Under the pieces are notes generated by a model, which was not told the DNA's origin, did not search any database, and worked only from the letters and a program-made list of their open reading frames with translations. A stretch of DNA of 24,037 nucleotides from Bacillota bacterium (lineage in GTDB: Bacteria > Bacillota_C > Negativicutes > JAEYSJ01). Positions 15,267 through 22,756 of the stretch are shown here, one piece after another (position 1 is the stretch's first letter; each line of letters starts with the position of its first letter). Both the position numbers and the translations under genes were made by a program. The stretch is from the NCBI GenBank assembly GCA_023434855.1, contig JAEYSJ010000172.1, positions 1 through 24,037 on the forward strand, given 5' to 3'.

Positions 15267-15334
15267 CAATTTAAATTAACTTTAACTATTAATTTGTTCA
15301 ATTAAGATGGGCAAAAAGGCACTAATCATTCCTC

Positions 15335-16552
15335 TTACTCATATCTCAATGCATCGATAGGATCAAGCAAGGCAGCCTTACGGGCCGGATAAATTCCAAA
15401 GAATAAACCGATTGCCACCGATACGCCAAAAGCCAGGAAAATGGACGCCGGCGAAATAATCGTGCTCCAGCCCGCTACGGCAGAAATTATATGAGCTCCA
15501 ACCACGCCCAGGATTATGCCCATCACACCACCGGTTACCCCGATAACAATTGCTTCAATAAGAAATTGCAGCAAAATGTTGTAATAGGTCGCTCCTAATG
15601 CTTTACGGATACCAATTTCCCTCGTCCGCTCCGTAACCGATACCAGCATGATGTTCATAATCCCGATGCCACCGACAACCAGAGAAATTGCGGCAATACA
15701 ACCCAGCAGCAAAGTGATCGAGCTGGTTGTCTCTTCGGCGGTAGCCATAATTGCCGTCAGATTGCGAACAGAAAAATCATTGGGAACATTAGGTGCTAAG
15801 CGATGTCGTGCTCTAAGCAAAGCAGTTATATCATCCTGAACGCTATTAATAACATCACCGCTTGTTGCCTGCACACTGATACTGTTTAGATAAGTTATTC
15901 CCAGCAGCCGGTCCTGCGCAGTCGTTAACGGTATGATCGCAGTGTCATCCTGATCCTGTCCGCCTGCCGATTGTCCTTTGGCATCCAATACCCCGATAAC
16001 CCGAAAGGGTGCTTTATTGATGCGGATGGTCTGCCCTAACGGACTAGTACCGCCAAACAGGTTATCGACTACCGTCTGACCAAGTACTACTACGCGGGCA
16101 CGGGAATCAACGTCTTTACTGCTGAAAAAAGTACCGGAAGCAACGCTCCAGTTCCGCACATCCAAAAATTCCGGCGTTGTACCCTGGACACTTGTCATCC
16201 AGTTCTGATTGCCATAGACGAGCTGAAGCTGCCGGCTGACAGCAGGAGCCACATTACTGATTCCGTTGATTTCCCTGGCGATAGACTGAGCATCCTGGTA
16301 GACCAAAGTGATGTTAGACCCGGCTGCAAGACGTACCCCTCCTGATGGCGAGTTAGCTCCGGGAGTAATAATAAGTAGGTTACTGCCCAGGCTCGCTATA
16401 GAGCTTTCAACTTTTTGCTGTACGCCTATCCCAATTGACACCATGGCGATTACTGCGCCAACGCCGATGATAATCCCCAGCATTGTGAGAATGGACCGGA
16501 GCTTGTTAGCCTTTAATCCTTCAAAAGCGATCAAAATACTTTCCCAGAACAT
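15335..16552 (-). CDS. MacB-like ABC transporter permease
   Basis: 405 residues. An N-terminal membrane helix (about 18-42; RSILTMLGIIIGVGAVIAMV) is followed by a large extracytoplasmic MacB_PCD domain (about 45-260) and then an FtsX domain with three helices (about 275-400), ending in GIYPARKAALLDPIDALRYE, a standard end for this family. Unlike E. coli MacB, the ATPase is a separate protein, as is usual in Firmicutes. Family members do not carry substrate through the membrane; they use ATP in the cytoplasm to drive movements that push periplasmic substrates out. Start: ATG 16552 with GGAGGGG 8 bases upstream, 22 bases inside the ATPase gene. Confidence 0.93.
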   Translation of the reverse strand: MFWESILIAFEGLKANKLRSILTMLGIIIGVGAVIAMVSIGIGVQQKVESSIASLGSNLLIITPGANSPSGGVRLAAGSNITLVYQDAQSIAREINGISNVAPAVSRQLQLVYGNQNWMTSVQGTTPEFLDVRNWSVASGTFFSSKDVDSRARVVVLGQTVVDNLFGGTSPLGQTIRINKAPFRVIGVLDAKGQSAGGQDQDDTAIIPLTTAQDRLLGITYLNSISVQATSGDVINSVQDDITALLRARHRLAPNVPNDFSVRNLTAIMATAEETTSSITLLLGCIAAISLVVGGIGIMNIMLVSVTERTREIGIRKALGATYYNILLQFLIEAIVIGVTGGVMGIILGVVGAHIISAVAGWSTIISPASIFLAFGVSVAIGLFFGIYPARKAALLDPIDALRYE

Positions 16553-17241
16553 GCTGCCGTCCCCTCCTTCATCTCATCGCGAACAACATTGCCATCCCGG
16601 ACATGGACGACCCGCCTCGTAAACTCAGCAATATCAGGCTCATGCGTAACAAGGATAATTGTCCTGCCCTGTTGGTTAAGCGAACAAAAGATGTCTAATA
16701 TTTCATTGCCGGATTTGGTATCAAGATTGCCTGTTGGTTCATCGGCCATGATAATGGCGGGATCGTTAACAAGGGCCCTGGCGATAGCAACTCTTTGGCG
16801 CTGCCCGCCGGATAGTTCATTAGGACGGTGATCTTTCCGGTCTCCCAGGCCAACCAGAGTGAGGGCTTTAGCTGCTCTGTCCAACCGGACTTTTTTCTCG
16901 ACTCCGGCGTAAACCATCGGCAGAGCAACATTTTGCAGGGCTGACATTCGCGGCAGGAGGTTAAAATTCTGAAATACAAAACCGATTTTTCTATTACGGG
17001 TAATCGCAAGTTCGTCGTCATTTAGTGTTGCAACTTCCTGACCATCAAGTTTATAGGAGCCGCTGGTCGGACGGTCGAGGCAGCCAAGGATGTTCATCAG
17101 TGTGGATTTGCCTGACCCCGAAGGCCCCATAATAGCCGTAAATTCACCGGCTGAAATATTGAGAGAAACGCTGGCCAGTGCATGTACAATATTGTCGCCC
17201 ATCACATAGGTTTTTGTAACGTCTTTAAGCGCAATTGTCAC
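16531..17241 (-). CDS. ABC transporter ATPase, MacB/LolD type
   Basis: 236 residues with every ABC motif: Walker A GPSGSGKST (39-47), Q-loop Q91, signature LSGGQ (143-147), Walker B IIMADE (163-168), D-loop and H-loop H200. The pattern IMGPSGSGKSTLMNILGCLD is that of the LolD/MacB/FtsE subfamily. It hydrolyses ATP for the permease encoded next. The start is GTG 17239-17241 with AGGAGG 6 bases before it; the ATG two bases upstream is out of frame and would hit a stop at once. It begins 15 bases after the adaptor gene ends and overlaps the permease start. Confidence 0.95.
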   Translation of the reverse strand: MTIALKDVTKTYVMGDNIVHALASVSLNISAGEFTAIMGPSGSGKSTLMNILGCLDRPTSGSYKLDGQEVATLNDDELAITRNRKIGFVFQNFNLLPRMSALQNVALPMVYAGVEKKVRLDRAAKALTLVGLGDRKDHRPNELSGGQRQRVAIARALVNDPAIIMADEPTGNLDTKSGNEILDIFCSLNQQGRTIILVTHEPDIAEFTRRVVHVRDGNVVRDEMKEGTAACSGKVF

Positions 17242-17256
17242 ATTGTACCTCCTGTG

Positions 17257-18351
17257 CTATCGGCCGATTACGCCACGGAGTGAAGGAACTTGTGCTCCTG
17301 ATTGGCCGGTAGTCCCCTGTGATTTGGCTGCAGGCAACAAAATCTGGTCTCCTTCGTTAAGGCCGCTTAAAACTTCGACTTTTTCATCGTTGGATATTCC
17401 TAGTTGGACCGGTACAGTTTGCGGTTTTCCACCGGTTAACAACTGCACTAATTTTTGCCCTTTAACTTCCTTGACGGCAGACAGTGGCACAAGCAATGTA
17501 TTTTTGCTCTCACCAACATTAATAGTGAGCCTTGCTGTCATAGTTGGAAACAGGAGTCCATCCGGAGAGTCAACATCAATATAAACTGTGTAGTAGACAA
17601 CATTCTGCTGAATAACAGCACTTTGCGATATCAATGATACCACACCGGTAAATGTTTTGTCTGTGTAAGCATCCACCGTAAAGTTGACTTTTTGGCCCAG
17701 TGACACTTTGCCAATATCTGTTTCATCCACTTGGGCCTGTATTTGCATCTTCGACAGGTCAGCGACAGTCATTAATACCATTGGGTTGGAAATCCCCGGT
17801 GATACTGTTTGACCGGCAGGGATTGGTTTGCCGATTACTTTGCCATCGATTGGCGATTTGATAATCGTATCATCCAACTGGGATACTGCATTGTCATATG
17901 TTGCTTGAGCCACAGTATAGGCTGTCCGGTCGGCATCCAATTGTTGCAGCGATTCGCCGCCAATAGCCGCTAATTTCTTACTCCGTTCATAGTTTGCGGC
18001 TGAATTTAACAGTTGCGCCTGTGCTTGACTAACCTGGGCTTTCAGGCTTGTATCATCAAGCAATATCAGAACCTGCCCGGCTTTGACCATTTCATTTTCC
18101 TTCACTTTAACATCAGTAATCAACCCGGTAATTCTTGAGCTGATTGCGACTGAGTTTACTGCGGAAATGGTACCTGTAGCTGACACCGTCGACTGGATGT
18201 CACCACGTTCCACAGTAACAGTTGTTCCAGTAGAAACTGGCTTATTTTTTTGCTCATAGTAAGACATACCTGCCTTGCCCGCAATCACCAAAATTACCAC
18301 AAAGATAAGCCACTTTTTATTATGCCAAATCTTTTGCCATACTGCCTGCAT
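17257..18351 (-). CDS. MacA-like membrane-fusion adaptor of the ABC pump
   Basis: 364 residues. An N-terminal anchor (about 14-30), barrel-sandwich (SSRITGLITDVKVKENEMVK), a short helical hairpin (about 95-165), the second lipoyl motif (SPIDGKVIGKPIPAGQTV), beta-barrel and membrane-proximal domains in order. HlyD/MacA family. The hairpin is shorter than that of the RND adaptor nearby, and the C-terminus is a Gly/Ser/Gln linker (QGTTGQSG). It joins the MacB-like permease to an outer-membrane channel or wall. First gene of the operon, ATG 18351, with GGGGGAGG 5 bases upstream. An RND versus ABC role is decided by context: the ATPase and permease follow directly. Confidence 0.92.
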   Translation of the reverse strand: MQAVWQKIWHNKKWLIFVVILVIAGKAGMSYYEQKNKPVSTGTTVTVERGDIQSTVSATGTISAVNSVAISSRITGLITDVKVKENEMVKAGQVLILLDDTSLKAQVSQAQAQLLNSAANYERSKKLAAIGGESLQQLDADRTAYTVAQATYDNAVSQLDDTIIKSPIDGKVIGKPIPAGQTVSPGISNPMVLMTVADLSKMQIQAQVDETDIGKVSLGQKVNFTVDAYTDKTFTGVVSLISQSAVIQQNVVYYTVYIDVDSPDGLLFPTMTARLTINVGESKNTLLVPLSAVKEVKGQKLVQLLTGGKPQTVPVQLGISNDEKVEVLSGLNEGDQILLPAAKSQGTTGQSGAQVPSLRGVIGR

Positions 18352-18485
18352 AAATGCCTCCCCCGCATTCTACTTTGATTTTTTGTTTATCAACCTGTTC
18401 TTTAAACAATCATCTGTAAGTAACCAAATCATAATTCATCTAAATTAATTCTTCATAAAAAGAAAATAGTCCTGCCCCTGCTTTT

Positions 18486-18525
18486 ATCTTAATCATAAGA
18501 ATGAACTATGACAAATCCGTGACAG
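18486..18525 (-). promoter_or_regulatory. Promoter of the MacAB-type operon with Pho-box-like tandem repeat
   Basis: Minus-strand TTGTCA (18514-18509) and TAAGAT (18491-18486) are separated by 17 bases. The -35 is part of a direct repeat CTGTCAC-GGAT-TTGTCAT (18525-18508), a 7-4-7 layout with 11-base period, as bound by OmpR/PhoB-class response regulators. The transcript start would be near 18479, giving a leader of about 128 bases. Confidence 0.5.
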
Positions 18526-18664
18526 GATTGCCCAGTGCACAACTGAAAAAAAATTCATTGAAAAAACAATGGTTGAAAAGTTTATTTTGATAAGTTGATA
18601 GATTAATTGAAATTACCAGAATATAATGAAAATAAAAACGGAATATAATTAGGAGGATGATAGC

Positions 18665-18874
18665 ATGTTTAAAAATTATCCTACTACTTATTTATTTCTT
18701 CTATCTTTAATACCTTTAATAATTCTGTCATACTTTACACCGTTAATATCAGAATGGCATATTTCACTTAGTATAATACTGGAAGCGCTGACTTTTACAG
18801 TGAAGTTTGTCTGCATATTCCTTTTAATCGGCGCATTAATTGAAATTGTAAACTCAATAAAGTTTCGCCATTAA
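18665..18874 (+). CDS. 69-residue two-helix membrane protein
   Basis: ATG 18665 is preceded by AGGAGG at 8 bases. The peptide has two clear membrane segments (about 9-26 and 42-62), a short loop between them and a basic end (KFRH). No family is recognised. It diverges from the MacAB-type operon and could be expressed under a related signal. Two GAATATAAT-like words lie upstream (18619 and 18641), but neither has a good -35. A CCCCG hairpin lies 22 bases after the stop, without a T-tail on this strand. Confidence 0.6.
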   Translation: MFKNYPTTYLFLLSLIPLIILSYFTPLISEWHISLSIILEALTFTVKFVCIFLLIGALIEIVNSIKFRH

Positions 18875-18884
18875 ATAATGCTGC

Positions 18885-18984
18885 AGAAAATAAAATCCCC
18901 GCATAGACGGGGTAAAAAAAGGAAACAAAATAAAAAATGAGGGGAGAAAATCTATATGCAATAGAGAATGGTCTCTATGAATTT
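18885..18984 (-). ncRNA. Candidate small RNA, about 100 nt
   Basis: On the minus strand a promoter-like TTGTCA (19017-19012) and TAAATA (18995-18990), 16 bases apart, precede a stretch with no reading frame. This holds a hairpin ATAGAG-ACCATT-CTCTAT (18978-18961), a pyrimidine-rich segment with CTCCCCTC (complement of a ribosome site), and a terminator CCCCG-TCTATG-CGGGG (18912-18897) followed by ATTTTATTTT. The layout fits a trans-acting RNA; nothing but pattern supports it, and no known RNA family matches. Confidence 0.3.
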
Positions 18985-19010
18985 TCTTATATTTATCATA
19001 TAGGAAATTT

Positions 19011-19028
19011 ATGACAATCCTGTGACAA
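19011..19028 (-). promoter_or_regulatory. Second Pho-box-like tandem repeat
   Basis: Read on the minus strand, TTGTCAC-AGGA-TTGTCAT has the same 7-4-7 layout as the box at 18508-18525 and sits in the same relation to a TTGTCA -35. It lies between two genes that converge, where a promoter would not be expected unless an RNA gene is present. Confidence 0.45.
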
Positions 19029-19061
19029 GACGAAGAAAAAATTAATTTCTTAAATATAGTA

Positions 19062-19106
19062 AAAAAGATGACCACCTAACACAAAAAACTAGGTGGTCAT
19101 CTTTTT
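19062..19106. terminator. Strong bidirectional terminator
   Basis: AAAAAGATGACCACCTA (19062-19078) pairs perfectly over 17 bases with TAGGTGGTCATCTTTTT (19090-19106). It lies 10 bases beyond the stop of the minus-strand membrane protein gene. Confidence 0.88.
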
Positions 19107-19115
19107 GGTAATTTT

Positions 19116-19499
19116 CTATGCTCTTCTTTTTACAATAAAGAATAAAGGCCTTAATAGTGTCCTTACTATTTCGAGAAAGCTAACAGCTGCGCCAATTATT
19201 GCAAACAGTAAGTAATACCCACCCATGCTCAGATCATATCTAAACCACTCTTTTACACTTTCAATAATTATGTGGTCTAGTTTAACGAAAGTGAACAGGT
19301 AGGCAACAACCAAACCGGTGAGAAAACCGCCAAGCATGACCCGTGAGATTCCTCCCACTATCCCCATCATAAAATAATAGCCGCTGTGACCAATATCAAT
19401 CCTAATTAGATCTTTAATTCCTGAAATAATTACTTGATCAATATGGAAAAAGGTGAAAAGATAAGCGATAACTATTCCAAATATAAAGCCAAAAACCAC
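19116..19499 (-). CDS. Internally duplicated small membrane protein, 127 residues
   Basis: GTG 19499 lies 9 bases after AAAGGAG; the nearer ATG two bases behind the same site is in another frame that has no membrane pattern. The protein consists of two homologous halves, residues 4-52 and 58-106, offset by 54 residues and matching at about 21 of 49 positions. Each half holds a helix with AYLFTF, a D, a charged amphipathic part (GIKDLIRIDI / SVKEWFRYDL), GYY and a second helix. Four membrane helices in all are expected, followed by a basic tail (KRRA). I do not recognise a family. The repeat plan, with an amphipathic charged link in each half, recalls small transporters or pseudo-dimeric channels, but no function can be assigned. 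Confidence 0.65.
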   Translation of the reverse strand: MVFGFIFGIVIAYLFTFFHIDQVIISGIKDLIRIDIGHSGYYFMMGIVGGISRVMLGGFLTGLVVAYLFTFVKLDHIIIESVKEWFRYDLSMGGYYLLFAIIGAAVSFLEIVRTLLRPLFFIVKRRA

Positions 19500-19954
19500 T
19501 ATTCATAACTCCTTTCAAGCTGCGCGGAATATCAATCATAGAATGATAAACTTTGTTAAAATGAAGCTGTGCCATTACAGCAATTGCATTTTCCTGAGGG
19601 ATATTACTTTTTATTATATCCAATAGCGAAGCGATAGTCTACCCCGACTGTCACCACTCCTTCTTTAATACACCAAAGTATACAATTAAACATATCACAC
19701 TTATAACAAAAGTAATTGTTATAAAATCTAACGTATCAAACGATTCCAGTATTTTAAGCATTATTATCACTTCCACTATTCACATTTAAAAACAAATAAT
19801 TGTTTCTATTTATCCTATTATAGTTTGAATTAGTGACAAAATAATGACGAAACTACAATAAAACATTTATATGAATATATGAAATATAGGTGATAAAAAG
19901 CTGTAAAAATTCAACAAGTTAGCTGCCAATTGATCTATTACAAGATATCTATTT
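19500..19954. other. Mostly non-coding stretch with possible structured leader
   Basis: Apart from a possible 36-residue gene (19651-19761), this region has no supported gene. On the minus strand, between that mini-gene and the duplicated membrane protein, short hairpins are seen: GCTGT-AATGGC-ACAGC near 19567-19582 and ATCAT-TCT-ATGAT near 19534-19546. They could form a structured leader of about 140 bases; no known riboswitch is recognised. AAACAA-ATAA-TTGTTT (19791-19806) is a small palindrome upstream of the mini-gene. The far part (19807-19954) is AT-rich and shows nothing more. Confidence 0.3.
19651..19761 (-). CDS. Possible 36-residue single-helix membrane protein
   Basis: ATG 19761 opens a frame that begins MLKILESFDTLDFITITF, has one good membrane helix (about 14-31) and ends KKEW before TGA. 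The ribosome site is only GGAAGTG at 8 bases, so the call is tentative. It would precede the duplicated membrane protein gene by about 150 bases and could share its transcript. No family recognised. Confidence 0.35.
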   Translation of the reverse strand: MLKILESFDTLDFITITFVISVICLIVYFGVLKKEW

Positions 19955-20863
19955 TTATTCTCTTTGCCTGAGCATCCCAAGATAACCGGGTCCGGGACGG
20001 TAACCTGCAGCCTGTAATAATTCAGACTCGGTGTCATTGCCTGAATCAATAAGATGAATTTTAGTTAGACGCCCAAACTGTATTGGCAAACGCTGAAACG
20101 CCTCTACCAGTAAATCCGGATTAATCTTAAGGGTACGGAAATGACCGACAACCAATGGCTTCTGGCGAAAAGCAATAAGGCTGATAATAGCATAAATTTG
20201 ATTGTCCCTGAGCGCTGCAATGGTATATTGGCGATAGTTTAACAATAACTGTCTAAAATAGGACAAAGGATAGCGGCAGATACTATGAAGATTTATAGAC
20301 AATGAAGTTAGTTCCTGACCCGGCAGTGAAAAGGGATCATCGCAATAGACCGGCGGCAATACTTGCCACTTTATTGGAGAAGCGTTTTCAAAGGCGGTGT
20401 CGCCTCCAAGATACATATAATCAGGCAATCGCCATTGTTCCACAAATCTCATCTGTTGATAAAGATGTACGGCCGGATTATTGGCAGCTGTCTCAAGGCT
20501 TATAGCCAATCCGCATCGATCTGCTTCACGGCAGGCAAATTCCATCAGTCGTCGTCCCAGGCCGTGACGGCGAAACAATTCAGAAACGGCTAAATAATGC
20601 AGATGCATTTTATGACGTCCATGTCGTTTTAAAATCACAAAACCTACGATCAAATTTTCACAGCGCAGCAGATATACCTGTCCAAGCAGGTTACTGGTGA
20701 AATTGAGCGGCATCAGCCGGCACAGACTGAGGATTCGCTCCGCAAGTGGATAATATACATCTGCTGAGAAAGACTTTGCAAAAAGGGCTGCAAAATCCGG
20801 CCAATCCCCATTGGATAGTGGAGTAATTCGAAAGGAACGATCTTCAATGGACAAAACAATCAC
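19955..20863 (-). CDS. GNAT-family N-acetyltransferase with a second degenerate GNAT-like half
   Basis: 302 residues. The N-terminal half (about 10-145) is a GNAT domain with the acetyl-CoA loop RRHGLG (98-103) inside LAVSELFRRHGLGRRLMEF, followed by SLETAANNPAVHLYQQMRFV, the usual motif B. The C-terminal half (about 165-300) looks like a weaker copy of the fold (AIISLIAFRQKPLVVGHF ... IHLIDSGNDTESELLQAAGYR) but lacks an intact RxxGxG loop. Substrate unknown; it transfers an acetyl group from acetyl-CoA to an amine. The start is uncertain: GTG 20863 is used here, but the AGGTGAT overlapping it is spaced well for TTG 20854, which would shorten the protein by three residues. No clear terminator follows. 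Confidence 0.78.
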   Translation of the reverse strand: MIVLSIEDRSFRITPLSNGDWPDFAALFAKSFSADVYYPLAERILSLCRLMPLNFTSNLLGQVYLLRCENLIVGFVILKRHGRHKMHLHYLAVSELFRRHGLGRRLMEFACREADRCGLAISLETAANNPAVHLYQQMRFVEQWRLPDYMYLGGDTAFENASPIKWQVLPPVYCDDPFSLPGQELTSLSINLHSICRYPLSYFRQLLLNYRQYTIAALRDNQIYAIISLIAFRQKPLVVGHFRTLKINPDLLVEAFQRLPIQFGRLTKIHLIDSGNDTESELLQAAGYRPGPGYLGMLRQRE

Positions 20864-20931
20864 CTGCCGCCGGAATTGTGGTTTGAGGGTAGCTGATATT
20901 TAAGGACACTATCCCTCCCTGTTAAATGTTA

Positions 20932-20940
20932 TGTTATAAT
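20932..20940 (+). promoter_or_regulatory. Extended -10 promoter of the MFS gene
   Basis: TGTTATAAT is a TGnTATAAT extended -10 with consensus hexamer at 20935-20940 and no convincing -35, as extended -10 promoters allow. The leader before the MFS start would be about 100 bases. Confidence 0.5.
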
Positions 20941-20978
20941 TTGGTTTAGACTATTCATATAATTTTTCTTTGAAAAAA

Positions 20979-21034
20979 GTAGAAACTAGCAATATCTACG
21001 CTGAAATGTAAGCTTGTAGAAACTAAGAATCTAA
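20979..21034 (+). repeat. Direct repeat in the MFS gene leader
   Basis: GTAGAAACTA occurs at 20979-20988 and 21016-21025, and the following bases (GCAATATCTA versus AGAATCTAAG) stay similar. The offset is 37 bases. Both copies lie in the predicted untranslated leader. Confidence 0.5.
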
Positions 21035-21049
21035 GAAATGAGGGGAACT

Positions 21050-22273
21050 ATGTTAGCCAAACTTAAAGAAATATATCCTGCTCTAGCCCAGCGTAATTTT
21101 CGGTATTATTGGTTTGGCCAATGTATCTCTTTAATTGGCACCTGGATGCAGGCTACTGCTCAGCAATGGCTGGTTTATTCACTGACTAAATCTGCACTAT
21201 TGTTAGGCTTACTTGGCGCTGCCCAGTTTGGTCCAGTCATGCTTTTATCCTTGGTTGCCGGAGTATTTATTGATAGATATCCGAAAAAACATCTGCTAAT
21301 TTTTACTCAAATAAGTTTAATGCTTCAAGCATTTGCTTTGTCTCTCCTGGTATGGATGGAGCAGGTCAACTACTGGCATGTTCTTATTCTGGCTGTGTTC
21401 CTTGGTCTTGTTAACACCCTTGATCAACCAACCCGCCAATCGTTTATGCCGGAATTGGTTGAAAAAAAGGACCTTAGAAGTGCCATTGGCCTTAACTCTG
21501 CCATCTTTAATGTTGCCAGAATGATTGGCCCGGCACTGTCCGCCATATTAATGGCCAACTATGGTGCAGGGCTGCTATTTTTTCTTAACGGAATTAGCTT
21601 CATCCCTGTAATTATTGGGCTTTATCTAATTAACACAAATACAACCAAAATTATAAAAGTTCAACAAAAAGTTTTTGTCGAAATACTTGAAGGATTAAAG
21701 TATATCAGGCAATCTTTAACTCTTCGCAGCACGATCTTGTCTATGTTTTTCGTAAGTACTTTTGCGATGAATTTTAATGTTATTATCCCGTTATTTGCCG
21801 ATGAAGTTCTCCAACAAGGTGTAACTGGCTATGGTATGCTTATGTCGGCTACAGGTGCCGGGTCACTTATTGGGGCGCTTATGGTGGCATCCTGGGCCAA
21901 GGGTAGTCCTAAATTGAAGCTGCTTTTTGGTAGTGGTTTCATAGTGTCAGTGTTACAAATTGCACTTAATCCCATTCATATTTTACCTTTAGCTGTTGTA
22001 ATGTTTATGGCCATTGGATTTTTTAACATTGTGTTTATGACAACTGCCAATTCGATGATTCAATTTAATACCAGTGATCAATTTCGCGGCCGGGTAATGA
22101 GTGTTTACTCATTTGCTTTTTTAGGAACTACGCCGGTGGGGAACCTATTTGCAGGTGGTATTATGGAAAAAACAGGCGCAAGTATGGGTATTTCGATCTG
22201 CGGGGCAGTTTCAGCTTTACTAATTGCAATGATAGTTTTCCATACCATGAGTAAGCCTCCGTCAGTAAAATAA
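21050..22273 (+). CDS. MFS exporter, DHA3 (EntS-like) family
   Basis: 407 residues with about twelve membrane helices. The N-terminus YPALAQRNFRYYWFGQCISL is characteristic of the EntS/MFS_3 group, and motif A is seen in GVFIDRYPKK (71-80) between TM2 and TM3. The second half carries the matching QFRGRVMSVYSFAFLG. Members export siderophores, drugs or other small molecules by proton antiport. Start: ATG 21050 is preferred because AGGGGA ends 4 bases upstream; an in-frame ATG at 21038 lies on top of that ribosome site and has none itself. It is a single gene with its own promoter and terminator, divergent from the GNAT gene. Nothing nearby indicates the substrate. Confidence 0.92.
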   Translation: MLAKLKEIYPALAQRNFRYYWFGQCISLIGTWMQATAQQWLVYSLTKSALLLGLLGAAQFGPVMLLSLVAGVFIDRYPKKHLLIFTQISLMLQAFALSLLVWMEQVNYWHVLILAVFLGLVNTLDQPTRQSFMPELVEKKDLRSAIGLNSAIFNVARMIGPALSAILMANYGAGLLFFLNGISFIPVIIGLYLINTNTTKIIKVQQKVFVEILEGLKYIRQSLTLRSTILSMFFVSTFAMNFNVIIPLFADEVLQQGVTGYGMLMSATGAGSLIGALMVASWAKGSPKLKLLFGSGFIVSVLQIALNPIHILPLAVVMFMAIGFFNIVFMTTANSMIQFNTSDQFRGRVMSVYSFAFLGTTPVGNLFAGGIMEKTGASMGISICGAVSALLIAMIVFHTMSKPPSVK

Positions 22274-22290
22274 TCTTTCAAACTTTAGAG

Positions 22291-22330
22291 AAAAAAGATG
22301 ACACCTAGTCGATAGGAAGTCATTTTTTTT
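22291..22330 (+). terminator. Intrinsic terminator of the MFS gene
   Basis: AAAAAAGATGAC (22291-22302) pairs with GTCATTTTTTTT (22319-22330), with inner CCTA/TAGG pairs. It lies 18 bases after the stop. Confidence 0.75.
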
Positions 22331-22403
22331 GTATTCATGATATTACCCTGTAAAAATTCTGTTTTAATGATGCCAACTTCTCGAAAGTAGTAATTTGTGA
22401 AAT

Positions 22404-22733
22404 TTAATCCTTAATCAAATAGTCACTTAATTCTACTGAAACAATATTTATGATTTTTCTCATAAATTCCTGGCCGTTTTCCTCGCTGTCGAATTTAAAA
22501 CTAAATTCAATCAATTTATTAAAATCATCCTGATTTTTCGTTATTACCTGATTTATAGTTTTTTCTAATGTGTCATAGGATTTTTCGCTTAAGCTATTTA
22601 ATTTACCCGCTAAGTCTTCTCTACTATTATCCTTTGCTAATTCTTCCAAGGATGACCAGTTAAAGGCTACTGATGTTGTTATTAAATAAAGCTCATGCAG
22701 AGTAAAAATTTTTGCAATTTCTCCGGTACTCAT
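22404..22733 (-). CDS. Hypothetical helical protein, 109 residues
   Basis: ATG 22733 lies 6 bases after AAAGGGG. Hydrophilic and predicted almost wholly helical (LEELAKDNSREDLAGKLNSL, KTINQVITKNQDDFNKLI), without a signal peptide, membrane helix or catalytic motif. It begins 23 bases after the stop of the secreted-protein gene, on the same strand and without a terminator between, so the two are probably co-transcribed. I do not recognise a family. Downstream, between its stop and the MFS terminator, about 70 bases are without features. Confidence 0.6.
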   Translation of the reverse strand: MSTGEIAKIFTLHELYLITTSVAFNWSSLEELAKDNSREDLAGKLNSLSEKSYDTLEKTINQVITKNQDDFNKLIEFSFKFDSEENGQEFMRKIINIVSVELSDYLIKD

Positions 22734-22756
22734 TTTAAACCCCTTTCAAGAATTGG

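Noticed and set aside
18941..18968. AGGGGAG ribosome site followed by ATG on the plus strand
   Set aside because: The frame is ATG CAA TAG, only two codons, so it is not a gene; the site is read here as the complement of the candidate RNA's C-rich segment.
19438..19623. 61-codon minus-strand frame starting at TTG
   Set aside because: No ribosome site, runs out of frame into the duplicated membrane protein gene, and has no recognisable pattern; the stretch is more likely a structured leader.
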